From contig NZ_CALTYA010000050.1 of the NCBI RefSeq assembly GCF_943913405.1, positions 1 to 21,817 of the forward strand: a stretch of DNA of 21,817 nt. Direction: 5' to 3'. Positions 7,675 to 14,305 of this stretch are shown here, piece after piece. Numbering within the stretch: the first letter of the stretch is position 1; each line of letters opens with the position of its first letter. Position numbers and translations under genes: made by a program. The notes beneath the pieces were generated by a model that worked only from the letters and a program-made list of their open reading frames with translations, was not told where the DNA came from and made no database searches. This DNA is from an uncultured Flavobacterium sp. Its GTDB lineage: Bacteria > Bacteroidota > Bacteroidia > Flavobacteriales > Flavobacteriaceae.

Positions 7675-8334
7675 TTATCGAGTTCCAAAGATACTACTTC
7701 CAATCCGAACCATCGTGCTTCCACAGTCAATTGCTATCTGATAATCGCCCGACATTCCCATTGACAGAGTTGATAGTTGACAGTTGGCAGTTGATAGTTG
7801 TTTTATGCTGTCAAATATAGTTTTTAAATGTAGAAATTCTTTTTTAATTTGGTCTTGGTTTTCTGTAAAAGTTGCCATTCCCATTAATCCTATAATTTTT
7901 ATGTTTTTCAGATTTTTGAAGGTTTGAGATTGCAATAAATCGCTTAATTCTGCTTTGTCCAATCCAAATTTTGTGTCTTCTTCAGCAATATGAATCTGCA
8001 AAAGACAGTCAATGATTCTATTGTTTTTTAAAGCCTGTTTATCAATTTCCTCCAATAATTTCAAAGAATCAACGCCATGAACCAAGCTCACAAATGATGC
8101 CATAAATTTTACTTTATTGCTTTGAACGTGGCCAATCATGTGCCATTCGATGTCTTTTGGCATCTGTTCAAACTTGTCCGCCATTTCTTGGATTTTATTT
8201 TCGCCAAAAATTCGCTGTCCGGCTTCATAAGCTTCCATTAAATCGGAAACTGGTTTTGTCTTTGAAACCGCAACAAGTGTCACATTTTTTGGAAGAGAAG
8301 ATTTTATTTTGAGTAAGTTTGATTTTATTGACAT
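7675..8334 (-). CDS. yggS: PLP homeostasis protein (YggS/PLPBP family)
   Basis: A 219-residue cytoplasmic pyridoxal-phosphate-binding protein of the alanine racemase N-terminal fold, involved in B6 and amino-acid homeostasis rather than catalysis. K25 in VAVSKTKP is the Schiff-base lysine; FGENKIQE (43-50), WHMIGHVQSNKVK, MGMSGDY (192-198) and GSTMVRIGSSIFG line the PLP pocket. Residues 179-189 (QLSTANCQLST) are odd: they are encoded by a 7-bp tandem repeat at 7769-7800 placed just before the phosphate-binding LSMGMS motif, where the family has a short variable linker. The frame is intact, so the protein is probably functional. The DUF1015 gene lies 44 bp upstream on the same strand. Family assignment is secure. 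Confidence 0.95.
   Translation of the reverse strand: MSIKSNLLKIKSSLPKNVTLVAVSKTKPVSDLMEAYEAGQRIFGENKIQEMADKFEQMPKDIEWHMIGHVQSNKVKFMASFVSLVHGVDSLKLLEEIDKQALKNNRIIDCLLQIHIAEEDTKFGLDKAELSDLLQSQTFKNLKNIKIIGLMGMATFTENQDQIKKEFLHLKTIFDSIKQLSTANCQLSTLSMGMSGDYQIAIDCGSTMVRIGSSIFGTR
7769..7800. repeat. 7-bp tandem repeat inside the yggS coding frame
   Basis: GTTGATA, GTTGACA, GTTGGCA, GTTGATA and GTTG follow each other without interruption, 4.5 units, with another loose unit ATTGACA at 7760-7766. The unit is the same as in the intergenic array 110 bp away. Confidence 0.85.
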
Positions 8335-8345
8335 TTTTTTTAAAA

Positions 8346-8381
8346 ATTATCGAATTATCGAATTATCGAATTATCGAATTA
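8346..8381. repeat. Perfect 8-bp tandem array (ATTATCGA) touching a stop codon
   Basis: Four identical copies of ATTATCGA at 8346, 8354, 8362 and 8370, plus a partial ATTA to 8381. The partial unit supplies the TAA stop codon (8379-8381, minus strand) of the DUF1015 gene. The array fills nearly the whole spacer before yggS. Confidence 0.95.
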
Positions 8382-9596
8382 CAATTCATAAACGACCAAT
8401 CCGCTTCTAAATTTTGGATCGATGTAAGTACTTTTTGGAGGCATAATCAAATTGTTATCCGCCAGTTCTTTTATTTCAGAAATATCTGTTGGAAAAAGCA
8501 TAAATCCTAGTTCAAATTCGCCTTCATCGACAACTTCTTTGATTGTAACAATGGATTGCTTTCCAGGAATGTAATCGATGCGCTCATCGTTTCTTAAATC
8601 TTCAATTCCTAATATTGGATTCAGTACTTTTTCATATAAAATTTGAGCATCTAGACTTTCCAAAACCGAAGTAAAACTGTGTTCGTCTTTCAATGTCAGG
8701 GAATAAAATTCACCGTCCAAATACATTCCGAATTCAAATTTTTTTGTGGGTTTCCAAAGTTCTTGTTCTTTATTTTTAAGCCAAAAACTTTCAGATAATT
8801 TATTCAGAAATTCTTCTTTTGAATAGCCGTTTAAATCACGGATGATTCTGTTGTATTCGTATATTTTTACGTTGCTTTCAGCAATTAGAAAACTCATAAA
8901 ATAATTCAGGTTTTCATTTCCGGAAGCTTTGTCTTCTTCGTATAATAATTCTGCCGAAGCAGAACGGTGGTGTCCGTCAGCAATATATAAATCTCCAATT
9001 TCATCGAACTTTTCTTGAAGCCAAGCGATTTCTCTTTCGTCTTCAATTTTCCAAAGGATATGTTTTTCTCTTTTGGTTGTTGAAAATTCGTAAAGCGAAT
9101 CGGTTTGCTTTTTATCTGAAATCCAGGCTGTTAATTCTTGGTTATCAGGGTAAGTTATCAAAACCGGTTCAGTATTAAAACCAGTTCTGTGAAGATAATC
9201 TTTGAACAATTCTACACGATATTGCAGTGTGTCTTCGTGCCTTTTGATTACGTTGTTTTGGTAATCTTCGATGGAAGTTCCAGCAATGATTCCCGTGAAA
9301 GTCTGGTTTTTGGTTTGGATTTCGTAGATGAAAAAAACAGGATTTTCTTCCTTGATCAAAACTATTTCTTCCTTGAAATCATTGTATTTCTGAGCAACCA
9401 ATTTAAATCTCTTTTCAAGTCCGATTTTTTGCTGATTGACATAAGCCGGATTCAAAACGTGCAAAAATGAAAACGGATTAAAATCCAGCTGTGAAGCCAA
9501 TTCTGCCGGAGAATATTCGTCATAAGAACGCGAAGTTACCAAACTGACTTTGTCACGGGTTGGTCGTACTGCTTTGAAGGGAATTATTTTTGCCAT
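8379..9596 (-). CDS. DUF1015 family protein
   Basis: A 405-residue soluble protein of the conserved DUF1015 family. The N-terminus MAKIIPFKAVRPTRDKV and the motif DGHHRSASA (207-215) are the family's hallmarks, and the length is usual. No signal peptide or membrane segment is seen. The biochemical function is not established; in many Bacteroidota the gene lies near serine synthesis genes (serC, serA), but those are not in this window. Here it heads a same-strand run with yggS and the exonuclease/GIY-YIG gene. ATG at 9596 is the natural start. Upstream is the repeat-rich spacer at 9597-9838. Confidence is high for the family and low for any role. Confidence 0.9.
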   Translation of the reverse strand: MAKIIPFKAVRPTRDKVSLVTSRSYDEYSPAELASQLDFNPFSFLHVLNPAYVNQQKIGLEKRFKLVAQKYNDFKEEIVLIKEENPVFFIYEIQTKNQTFTGIIAGTSIEDYQNNVIKRHEDTLQYRVELFKDYLHRTGFNTEPVLITYPDNQELTAWISDKKQTDSLYEFSTTKREKHILWKIEDEREIAWLQEKFDEIGDLYIADGHHRSASAELLYEEDKASGNENLNYFMSFLIAESNVKIYEYNRIIRDLNGYSKEEFLNKLSESFWLKNKEQELWKPTKKFEFGMYLDGEFYSLTLKDEHSFTSVLESLDAQILYEKVLNPILGIEDLRNDERIDYIPGKQSIVTIKEVVDEGEFELGFMLFPTDISEIKELADNNLIMPPKSTYIDPKFRSGLVVYEL

Positions 9597-9602
9597 TTTT
9601 AA

Positions 9603-9634
9603 CGCAAAGATTTAAAGTTTTTCGCAAAGAAATG
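9603..9634. repeat. Possible CGCAAAG-type repeat fragment
   Basis: CGCAAAG occurs twice (9603-9609 and 9624-9630) within a short AT-rich stretch directly upstream of the DUF1015 ATG. Strings of this motif are, from memory, common between flavobacterial genes. Only two copies remain here. Confidence 0.3.
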
Positions 9635-9699
9635 CAAGTTAGGTTTTCTGAAGACAAAGTTTGGGAAACTGACCTTTAAAAAATGCCTAAAGTTTTCAA

Positions 9700-9835
9700 T
9701 AGCCCCGATTGGAGAGGAAATCCTTTTATTTTTTTCTTTAAAAAATAAAAGATTGTAACGGAAAGCGGGAATATGGTTTAATTTATTCCCGCTGTTTGCT
9801 TCGCCAATTCGCTATCGCTCGGGTCGCTTCAAAAT
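9700..9835. repeat. REP-like palindromic intergenic element
   Basis: Between same-strand genes lies a composite element. It begins near GCCCCGATTGGAGAGG, contains a perfect 12-bp inverted repeat (CTTTTATTTTTT at 9723-9734 with AAAAAATAAAAG at 9740-9751), then GAAAGCGGGAAT and a second inverted repeat (GCGGGAATA at 9765-9773 with TATTCCCGC at 9784-9792), and ends in GC-rich CGCTATCGCTCGGGTCGC just before the stop of the dehydrogenase gene. The 12-mer GAAAGCGGGAAT recurs at 16457-16468 in another hairpin cluster, which suggests a dispersed family. It may also act as terminator for the upstream gene. Confidence 0.65.
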
Positions 9836-9838
9836 ATT

Positions 9839-10726
9839 TTAAGAAAACTGCTTGGCGACTTTCTCAGCCTTTTTATTTTCAGAATAATCATAAAATCCTT
9901 CGCCTGATTTCACGCCTAATTTTCCGGCGCGAACCATATTCACCAAAAGTGGGCAAGGAGCATATTTTGGGTTTTTGAAACCTTCGTACATTACATTTAA
10001 AATGGCAAGACAAACGTCAAGTCCAATAAAATCAGCTAATTGCAATGGTCCCATTGGATGTGCCATTCCTAATTTCATCACCGTGTCGATTTCGTAAACG
10101 CCAGCAACGCCGTTGTACAATGTTTCGATTGATTCGTTGATCATCGGCATCAAGATTCTATTGGCTACAAAACCAGGATAATCGTTCACTTCAACAGGAG
10201 TTTTTCCTAGTTTTTCAGATAAATCCATAATGATTTTGGTCACTTCATCAGATGTATTATAACCACGGATGATTTCAACCAATTTCATAATCGGCACCGG
10301 ATTCATAAAATGCATTCCGATAACGCGTTTAGGATGAGCAACAACGGCTCCGATCTGTGTGATGGAAATCGATGAAGTGTTGGTCGCCAAAATCGTGTTG
10401 TGAGAACAAGCATCATTTAATTGCTTGAAAATATTCAGTTTCAATTCTACGTTTTCGGTTGCGGCTTCAACTACCAAATCAACACCAACAACACCGTCTT
10501 TAATGTCGGTGTACGTGATGATGTTGCTGATGGTTTTCATTTTATCGTCTTCAGAGATGGTTCCTTTTGCCACCATTCTGTCCAAATTTCCGGCAATTGT
10601 AGCCATTCCTTTGTCCAGCGATTTTTCTGAAACGTCGATTAATTTTACGGTGAATCCGCTTTGCGCGAAAGTGTGGGCGATTCCGTTGCCCATTGTTCCA
10701 GCTCCGATTACGGCTATGTTTTTCAT
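9839..10726 (-). CDS. 3-hydroxybutyryl-CoA dehydrogenase
   Basis: A 295-residue NAD(P)-dependent 3-hydroxyacyl-CoA dehydrogenase of the short, single-function (Hbd/PaaH/FadB2) type, oxidising 3-hydroxyacyl-CoA or reducing acetoacetyl-CoA in the cytoplasm. The Rossmann motif GAGTMGNG is at 8-15 with D31 after beta-2; ATNTSSIS (114-121) includes the substrate serine; H139 in GMHFMNP and E151 in KLVE are the catalytic pair at the expected 12-residue spacing. The C-terminal domain ends with GEGFYDYSENKK. Length is complete. The upstream gene on the same strand, 45 bp away, is a lipoprotein of unknown role. Whether it works in beta-oxidation or aromatic degradation cannot be told from the neighbours. 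Confidence 0.95.
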   Translation of the reverse strand: MKNIAVIGAGTMGNGIAHTFAQSGFTVKLIDVSEKSLDKGMATIAGNLDRMVAKGTISEDDKMKTISNIITYTDIKDGVVGVDLVVEAATENVELKLNIFKQLNDACSHNTILATNTSSISITQIGAVVAHPKRVIGMHFMNPVPIMKLVEIIRGYNTSDEVTKIIMDLSEKLGKTPVEVNDYPGFVANRILMPMINESIETLYNGVAGVYEIDTVMKLGMAHPMGPLQLADFIGLDVCLAILNVMYEGFKNPKYAPCPLLVNMVRAGKLGVKSGEGFYDYSENKKAEKVAKQFS

Positions 10727-10771
10727 TTTTATATGTTTTGTTTGTTTGATAGCTTGATGTCAAAATAATTG

Positions 10772-11632
10772 CTAATCTTCTGCACTTATTTGATGTGTTC
10801 CATATTCGTCTTTTACGTATTCGTCAAAATAGGAGTTTAGTAGAAATTCGTCTTTAACAATATTTACTTTTTCTAAATTCAGTTCCTTAAGATTTTTTTC
10901 GGTATAAGTAATTGAAGTATCTATTTTTCCTTTTATGCTAAATTTTTCAGGAAGCTTTAATAGGTGCGCTTCGTAAATTGCTTTTTTGAATTTGTTTTCT
11001 ATAATTAACATATCCAACCTGTAATATTCTTCTATGCTTGAGGCTTCGTTAGTAGAAATACTCATTTCAGTTCCTTTTGAAGTTTCAATTTGGATGGTTC
11101 TATCGTTTAGGTCCCATTCGTAAGAACATTGGTTAAAATGACTGCCTATTAAAAATTCATATTTTGTGGCTCCGTTTTTTGCTTTGAAATTGGCAATGAA
11201 TTGGTCTTTTTCTTTTTTTGTTTTAAATCTCGTTTCGGCGTAATAAGCGATAGGTTTTTTATCCAAATTTGTCAAGACGTATAATTTATTAAAAAATACA
11301 TTCTGGATTGACGCAATACTATCTGTTTGTGAAGTTTCATATAAAAAGCCAATTTCTTTTTCAGGTAAATTTAATTTAAATTCTTCGGCTAAATAACTCT
11401 CAATTTTATACTTAAAAATAGTATCTGAGAAAGTATTTTTTGTGATGCTATCTATTTTAAAACCATCTTGGTCAACTAAATTTTCAGAGAATAATTTAAA
11501 TACATCTTCCTTAAAATTGATTTTTTCCAAATCGAAACCGTTATTTTTCTCCAAAATTTCAGCTTTTTCTTTGCTGTTACATGAAATAATTACACTCGAA
11601 AAAAAGATTAGAGTTATTATTTGTTTTATCAT
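10772..11632 (-). CDS. Putative lipoprotein, function unknown
   Basis: A 286-residue secreted protein that I do not recognise. The N-terminus MIKQIITLIFFSSVIISC is a lipoprotein signal peptide with C18 in a plausible lipobox (VIISC), followed by NSKEKAE. The mature part is rich in Lys and Glu, without membrane segments or obvious repeats. A second cysteine stands in HFNQCSYEW (near 168). It is followed by the dehydrogenase gene after 45 bp but nothing links the two in function. The 234-bp spacer upstream contains a large imperfect palindrome. Base composition is like the neighbours. Probably a genus- or family-level periplasmic or outer-membrane lipoprotein. Confidence 0.7.
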   Translation of the reverse strand: MIKQIITLIFFSSVIISCNSKEKAEILEKNNGFDLEKINFKEDVFKLFSENLVDQDGFKIDSITKNTFSDTIFKYKIESYLAEEFKLNLPEKEIGFLYETSQTDSIASIQNVFFNKLYVLTNLDKKPIAYYAETRFKTKKEKDQFIANFKAKNGATKYEFLIGSHFNQCSYEWDLNDRTIQIETSKGTEMSISTNEASSIEEYYRLDMLIIENKFKKAIYEAHLLKLPEKFSIKGKIDTSITYTEKNLKELNLEKVNIVKDEFLLNSYFDEYVKDEYGTHQISAED

Positions 11633-11761
11633 AATAGTTTCTCTTGTTTGGTTTAAAATTTCTATTTTTTTTTACTTCCGATAAGTAATTGTTTCTTCGA
11701 AGGTAAATTAACTGTATTGACTAGCTAAAAAGTATTGGTTCGGTAATTTTATTATTCCAAA

Positions 11762-11838
11762 CCAGAATTTTATAATTTGTCCAACTCAATTGCGAACGCA
11801 GTGAGTTCGTAATTGGAAAAGTTCTATAAAATTATTGG
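11762..11838. repeat. Nested intergenic palindrome
   Basis: An inner 11-bp stem (CAATTGCGAAC at 11787-11797 with GTTCGTAATTG at 11805-11815, one G-T pair, loop GCAGTGA) sits within an outer 9-bp inverted repeat (AATTTTATA at 11766-11774, TATAAAATT at 11825-11833). No T tract follows, so it is not a simple terminator. It lies between the oxidoreductase and lipoprotein genes. Confidence 0.65.
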
Positions 11839-11866
11839 CTATTATTGTTTAATATTAATTGAAAGA

Positions 11867-12832
11867 TTACTTTTTAAAACAATCAATAATTTGGTAAGCA
11901 ACTCTCAAAGCGTCAGTTCCATCTTCTAAAGTCACGATTGGAGTCGTATTATTATTGATTGCATCTGCGAAAGTTTCCAATTCATCCAAAATTGCGTTGT
12001 TATTTTCAACATCTGGATTATCAAAATAGATTTGCTTTTTCACGCCTTCCGCATTTTGAAGAATCATATCAAAATCGCCCGGAACTTCTGGGGCGTCTTT
12101 CATTTTCACAACTTCACATTTCTTTTCCAGAAAATCAACTGAGATGTAAGCATCTTTTTGGAAGAAGCGTGACTTTCTCATATTTTTTAAGGAAATTCGG
12201 CTGGAAGTCAGATTTGCGACGCAACCATTCTCGAACTCAATTCGAGCATTGGCAATATCCGGAGTATCAGAAATTACAGAAACACCGCTTGCATTGATAT
12301 TTTTAACTGGTGATTTTACAACGCTTAAAATAGCATCAATATCGTGAATCATCAAATCTAAAACCACAGGAACGTCAGTACCGCGAGGATTAAATTCAGC
12401 CAAGCGATGCGTTTCAATAAACATCGGATTTTGGATCGAATCTTTAACCGATTTAAATGCAGGATTGAATCTTTCAACGTGGCCAACTTGCCCTTTTACA
12501 TTAAATTCCTTTGCTAAAGCAATTATTTCTTCTGCTTCTTCAACTGTATTTGAAATTGGCTTTTCCAGAAAAACGTGCTTGCCAGATTTAATCGCAACCT
12601 TGGCACATTTGTAATGTGAAAGTGTTGGAGTTACAATATCAACCACGTCAACAGCGTGAATTAATTTGGCGATTGTATCGAATTTTTTATAACCAAATTC
12701 CTTGGCTATTTTTTCGGCATTTTCCTGATTTGGATCATAAAAGCCTACTAATTCATATTTTTCAGATTGTTGTAATAAACGCAAATGAATTTTTCCTAGA
12801 TGGCCGGCACCTAATACTCCAACTTTTAGCAT
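11867..12832 (-). CDS. Gfo/Idh/MocA family oxidoreductase
   Basis: A 321-residue NAD(P)-dependent dehydrogenase, probably acting on a sugar or nucleotide sugar. The Rossmann motif GAGHLGKIH is at 8-16, EKPIS at 90-94 carries the catalytic lysine K91, and the C-terminal half shows GHVERFNPA (117-125) and D159/H163 in LDLMIHD. GHVERFNPA is frequent in members linked to UDP-amino sugar oxidation, but the substrate cannot be fixed from sequence. The ATG at 12832 is preceded by a convincing promoter (12849-12877), so it is transcribed on its own or heads the run with the lipoprotein and dehydrogenase genes. The neighbour pcm is divergent. Confidence 0.92.
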   Translation of the reverse strand: MLKVGVLGAGHLGKIHLRLLQQSEKYELVGFYDPNQENAEKIAKEFGYKKFDTIAKLIHAVDVVDIVTPTLSHYKCAKVAIKSGKHVFLEKPISNTVEEAEEIIALAKEFNVKGQVGHVERFNPAFKSVKDSIQNPMFIETHRLAEFNPRGTDVPVVLDLMIHDIDAILSVVKSPVKNINASGVSVISDTPDIANARIEFENGCVANLTSSRISLKNMRKSRFFQKDAYISVDFLEKKCEVVKMKDAPEVPGDFDMILQNAEGVKKQIYFDNPDVENNNAILDELETFADAINNNTTPIVTLEDGTDALRVAYQIIDCFKK

Positions 12833-12848
12833 ATAAATGTATTTTCAA

Positions 12849-12877
12849 CAAAAATAGCATTAATTGTTCAAAGTCAA
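12849..12877 (-). promoter_or_regulatory. Promoter of the Gfo/Idh/MocA oxidoreductase gene
   Basis: On the minus strand a TTG (-33) at 12877-12875 is followed after 18 bases by TATTTTTG (-7, 12856-12849), both matching the Bacteroidota sigma-A consensus. The expected start site lies about 10 bases before the ATG. Confidence 0.55.
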
Positions 12878-12881
12878 AAGC

Positions 12882-12905
12882 CTTAAAGTCTTAAAGTCAT
12901 AAAGT
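12882..12905. repeat. 8-bp tandem array (CTTAAAGT)
   Basis: CTTAAAGT, CTTAAAGT and CATAAAGT in direct succession, in the gap between divergent genes. Confidence 0.8.
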
Positions 12906-12953
12906 TTTAGGCTTGAAATTAGGTGGCTGAAGTATTTGGAACGATTGTTCAAA

Positions 12954-12988
12954 CTTTCGACTTTCAGCTTTTGACTTTCGACTTAAGT
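12954..12988. repeat. 7-bp tandem array (CTTTCGA type)
   Basis: Five heptamers in a row: CTTTCGA, CTTTCAG, CTTTTGA, CTTTCGA, CTTAAGT. It ends 35 bases before the pcm start codon, so it may overlap the pcm promoter region. Confidence 0.8.
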
Positions 12989-13023
12989 TTTCCTATTTTT
13001 ACCAAAATTAATTCCTCCAAATT

Positions 13024-13665
13024 TTGAAAGATACAGCCAAACATCAAGGACTTCGCAATCAATTAGTAACCGTCTTAGAACAGAAAGGCATTACTGATAA
13101 AAATGTCTTAGAAGCAATTAAAAAAATCCCAAGACACTTGTTTTTAAACTCTAGTTTTGAAGATTATGCTTATCAAGACAAAGCTTTTCCTATAGGTGCG
13201 GGGCAAACTATTTCACAACCTTACACAGTCGCTTTCCAATCTCAATTGCTAGAAGTTAAAAAAGACGACAAAGTTTTAGAAATTGGAACTGGTTCGGGTT
13301 ATCAAACTGCAGTTTTATACACGATGGGAGCAAAAGTTTATAGTGTTGAAAGACAGAATGAATTGTTTAAAACGACTTCTTTGCTATTGCCAAAATTAGG
13401 AATTAGGCCAAAGCATTTATCGTTTGGGGACGGTTATAAAGGACTTCCAAATTATGGGCCTTTTGACAGTATTATTGTAACTGCCGGAGCTCCGATTATT
13501 CCGAAGCCATTGATGGCGCAGTTAAAAATAGGAGGAAGGCTTGTAATTCCGGTTGGGGAAGAGCACCAAATTATGACGATGCTGATTCGCAAAAATGAAA
13601 CGCAGTTTGAAAAGCACGAATTTGGAGAATTTCGATTCGTACCTTTATTAGAAAATAAAAATTAA
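13024..13665 (+). CDS. pcm: Protein-L-isoaspartate O-methyltransferase
   Basis: Pcm repairs damaged proteins by SAM-dependent methylation of L-isoaspartyl residues in the cytoplasm. The family motif for the isoaspartyl site, GAGQTISQPY (58-67), precedes SAM motif I, VLEIGTGSGYQ (84-94); SVERQNELF and GDGYKGLPNYGPFDSIIVTA follow in the right order, and the end has LVIPVGE. Length is 213 residues, as usual. The start is a TTG: an in-frame TAA lies a few codons upstream and no ATG precedes the conserved KDTAKHQGLRNQL. A tandem heptamer array stands just upstream. It converges on smpB and shares a terminator with it. Confidence 0.96.
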   Translation: MKDTAKHQGLRNQLVTVLEQKGITDKNVLEAIKKIPRHLFLNSSFEDYAYQDKAFPIGAGQTISQPYTVAFQSQLLEVKKDDKVLEIGTGSGYQTAVLYTMGAKVYSVERQNELFKTTSLLLPKLGIRPKHLSFGDGYKGLPNYGPFDSIIVTAGAPIIPKPLMAQLKIGGRLVIPVGEEHQIMTMLIRKNETQFEKHEFGEFRFVPLLENKN

Positions 13666-13700
13666 ACAAAAAGTCCTGCAATTTGCAGGACTTTTTGTTT
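13664..13700. terminator. Bidirectional terminator between pcm and smpB
   Basis: A perfect 17-bp inverted repeat, AAACAAAAAGTCCTGCA with TGCAGGACTTTTTGTTT, around a 3-base loop. A-rich and T-rich flanks on both sides suit termination in both directions. It overlaps the last two bases of the pcm stop codon. Confidence 0.95.
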
Positions 13701-13703
13701 CAA

Positions 13704-14159
13704 CTAAAATGATTTTTTGATTCTGTCAAGGTCTCTTTTAGTATCTTGTTCTTTCAGAGATTCTCGTTTATCGTACGTTTTTTTACCTCTTGCTAGTCCA
13801 ATATCTAGTTTTGCCATTCCTTTTTCGTTGGTAAAAAGTTTCAGCGGCACAATTGTCAGTCCTTTTGCTTGAACGTTTCTTGCCAACGTTTTTAACTCTC
13901 TTTTGTTCAATAAAAGTTTTCGTTCACTTCTGGCTTTGTGGTTGAATTGATTTCCGAAGGCATATTCTTCAATATACATATTGATGGCAAAAAGTTCATT
14001 GCCGTCGCTAAATTCGCAAAAACTTTCAGTAATATTTGCTTTTCCCAAGCGGATGGATTTTATTTCAGTTCCGGTTAAGACGATTCCTGCCGTATATTTT
14101 TCGATAATTTCAAAATCGAATCGGGCTCTTTTATTTAATATGTTTATGGTTTTCAGCAT
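13704..14159 (-). CDS. smpB: SsrA-binding protein SmpB
   Basis: SmpB binds tmRNA and brings it to stalled ribosomes in trans-translation. The 151-residue protein shows the family's beta-barrel motifs: NKRARFDFEIIEKYTAGIVL (9-28), the GTEIKSIRLGKANITESFCE run (30-49), NQFNHKARSERKLLLNK, and the basic tail KKTYDKRESLKEQDTKRDLDR that enters the mRNA channel. Start and length are standard. Its promoter (14167-14197) is one of the clearest here, with the predicted start site only a few bases before the ATG. The gene converges with pcm over a shared terminator and is divergent from the OmpW gene. The tmRNA gene itself is not in this window. Confidence 0.98.
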   Translation of the reverse strand: MLKTINILNKRARFDFEIIEKYTAGIVLTGTEIKSIRLGKANITESFCEFSDGNELFAINMYIEEYAFGNQFNHKARSERKLLLNKRELKTLARNVQAKGLTIVPLKLFTNEKGMAKLDIGLARGKKTYDKRESLKEQDTKRDLDRIKKSF

Positions 14160-14166
14160 AGGATTG

Positions 14167-14197
14167 CAAATGTAACAACAATATAATGAAACGGCAA
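14167..14197 (-). promoter_or_regulatory. Promoter of smpB
   Basis: Minus strand: TTG (-33) at 14197-14195, a 20-base spacer, then TACATTTG (-7) at 14174-14167, a full match to the Bacteroidota consensus at the best spacing. The -7 box ends 7 bases before the ATG, so the leader would be very short. Confidence 0.65.
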
Positions 14198-14273
14198 TGT
14201 ACGTTAAAAAATTCTACCATAAAAAAATCTTAAAACTATGATTTTTGTCAGTTTTTACCTTGTAGTTGCTCCT

Positions 14274-14281
14274 TAAATTTG
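14274..14281 (+). promoter_or_regulatory. -7 promoter element of the OmpW-like gene
   Basis: TAAATTTG matches TANNTTTG and ends 24 bases before the ATG. The nearest upstream TTG that could be a -33 box (14245-14247) is 26 bases away, slightly too far, so the full promoter is uncertain. Confidence 0.45.
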
Positions 14282-14305
14282 ACTCATAATTAAAACCAAA
14301 ACAAG

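Noticed and set aside
7624..8381. Short repeats as a possible CRISPR array
   Set aside because: The units are 7-8 bp and directly adjacent with no spacers; no cas genes are present.
9138..9470. 110-codon open frame on the plus strand
   Set aside because: Antisense to the conserved DUF1015 gene, with no sign of a protein family.
10425..10757. 110-codon open frame on the plus strand
   Set aside because: Antisense to the 3-hydroxybutyryl-CoA dehydrogenase gene, whose catalytic motifs are intact.
11959..12297. 112-codon open frame on the plus strand
   Set aside because: Antisense to the Gfo/Idh/MocA oxidoreductase gene and low in recognisable features.
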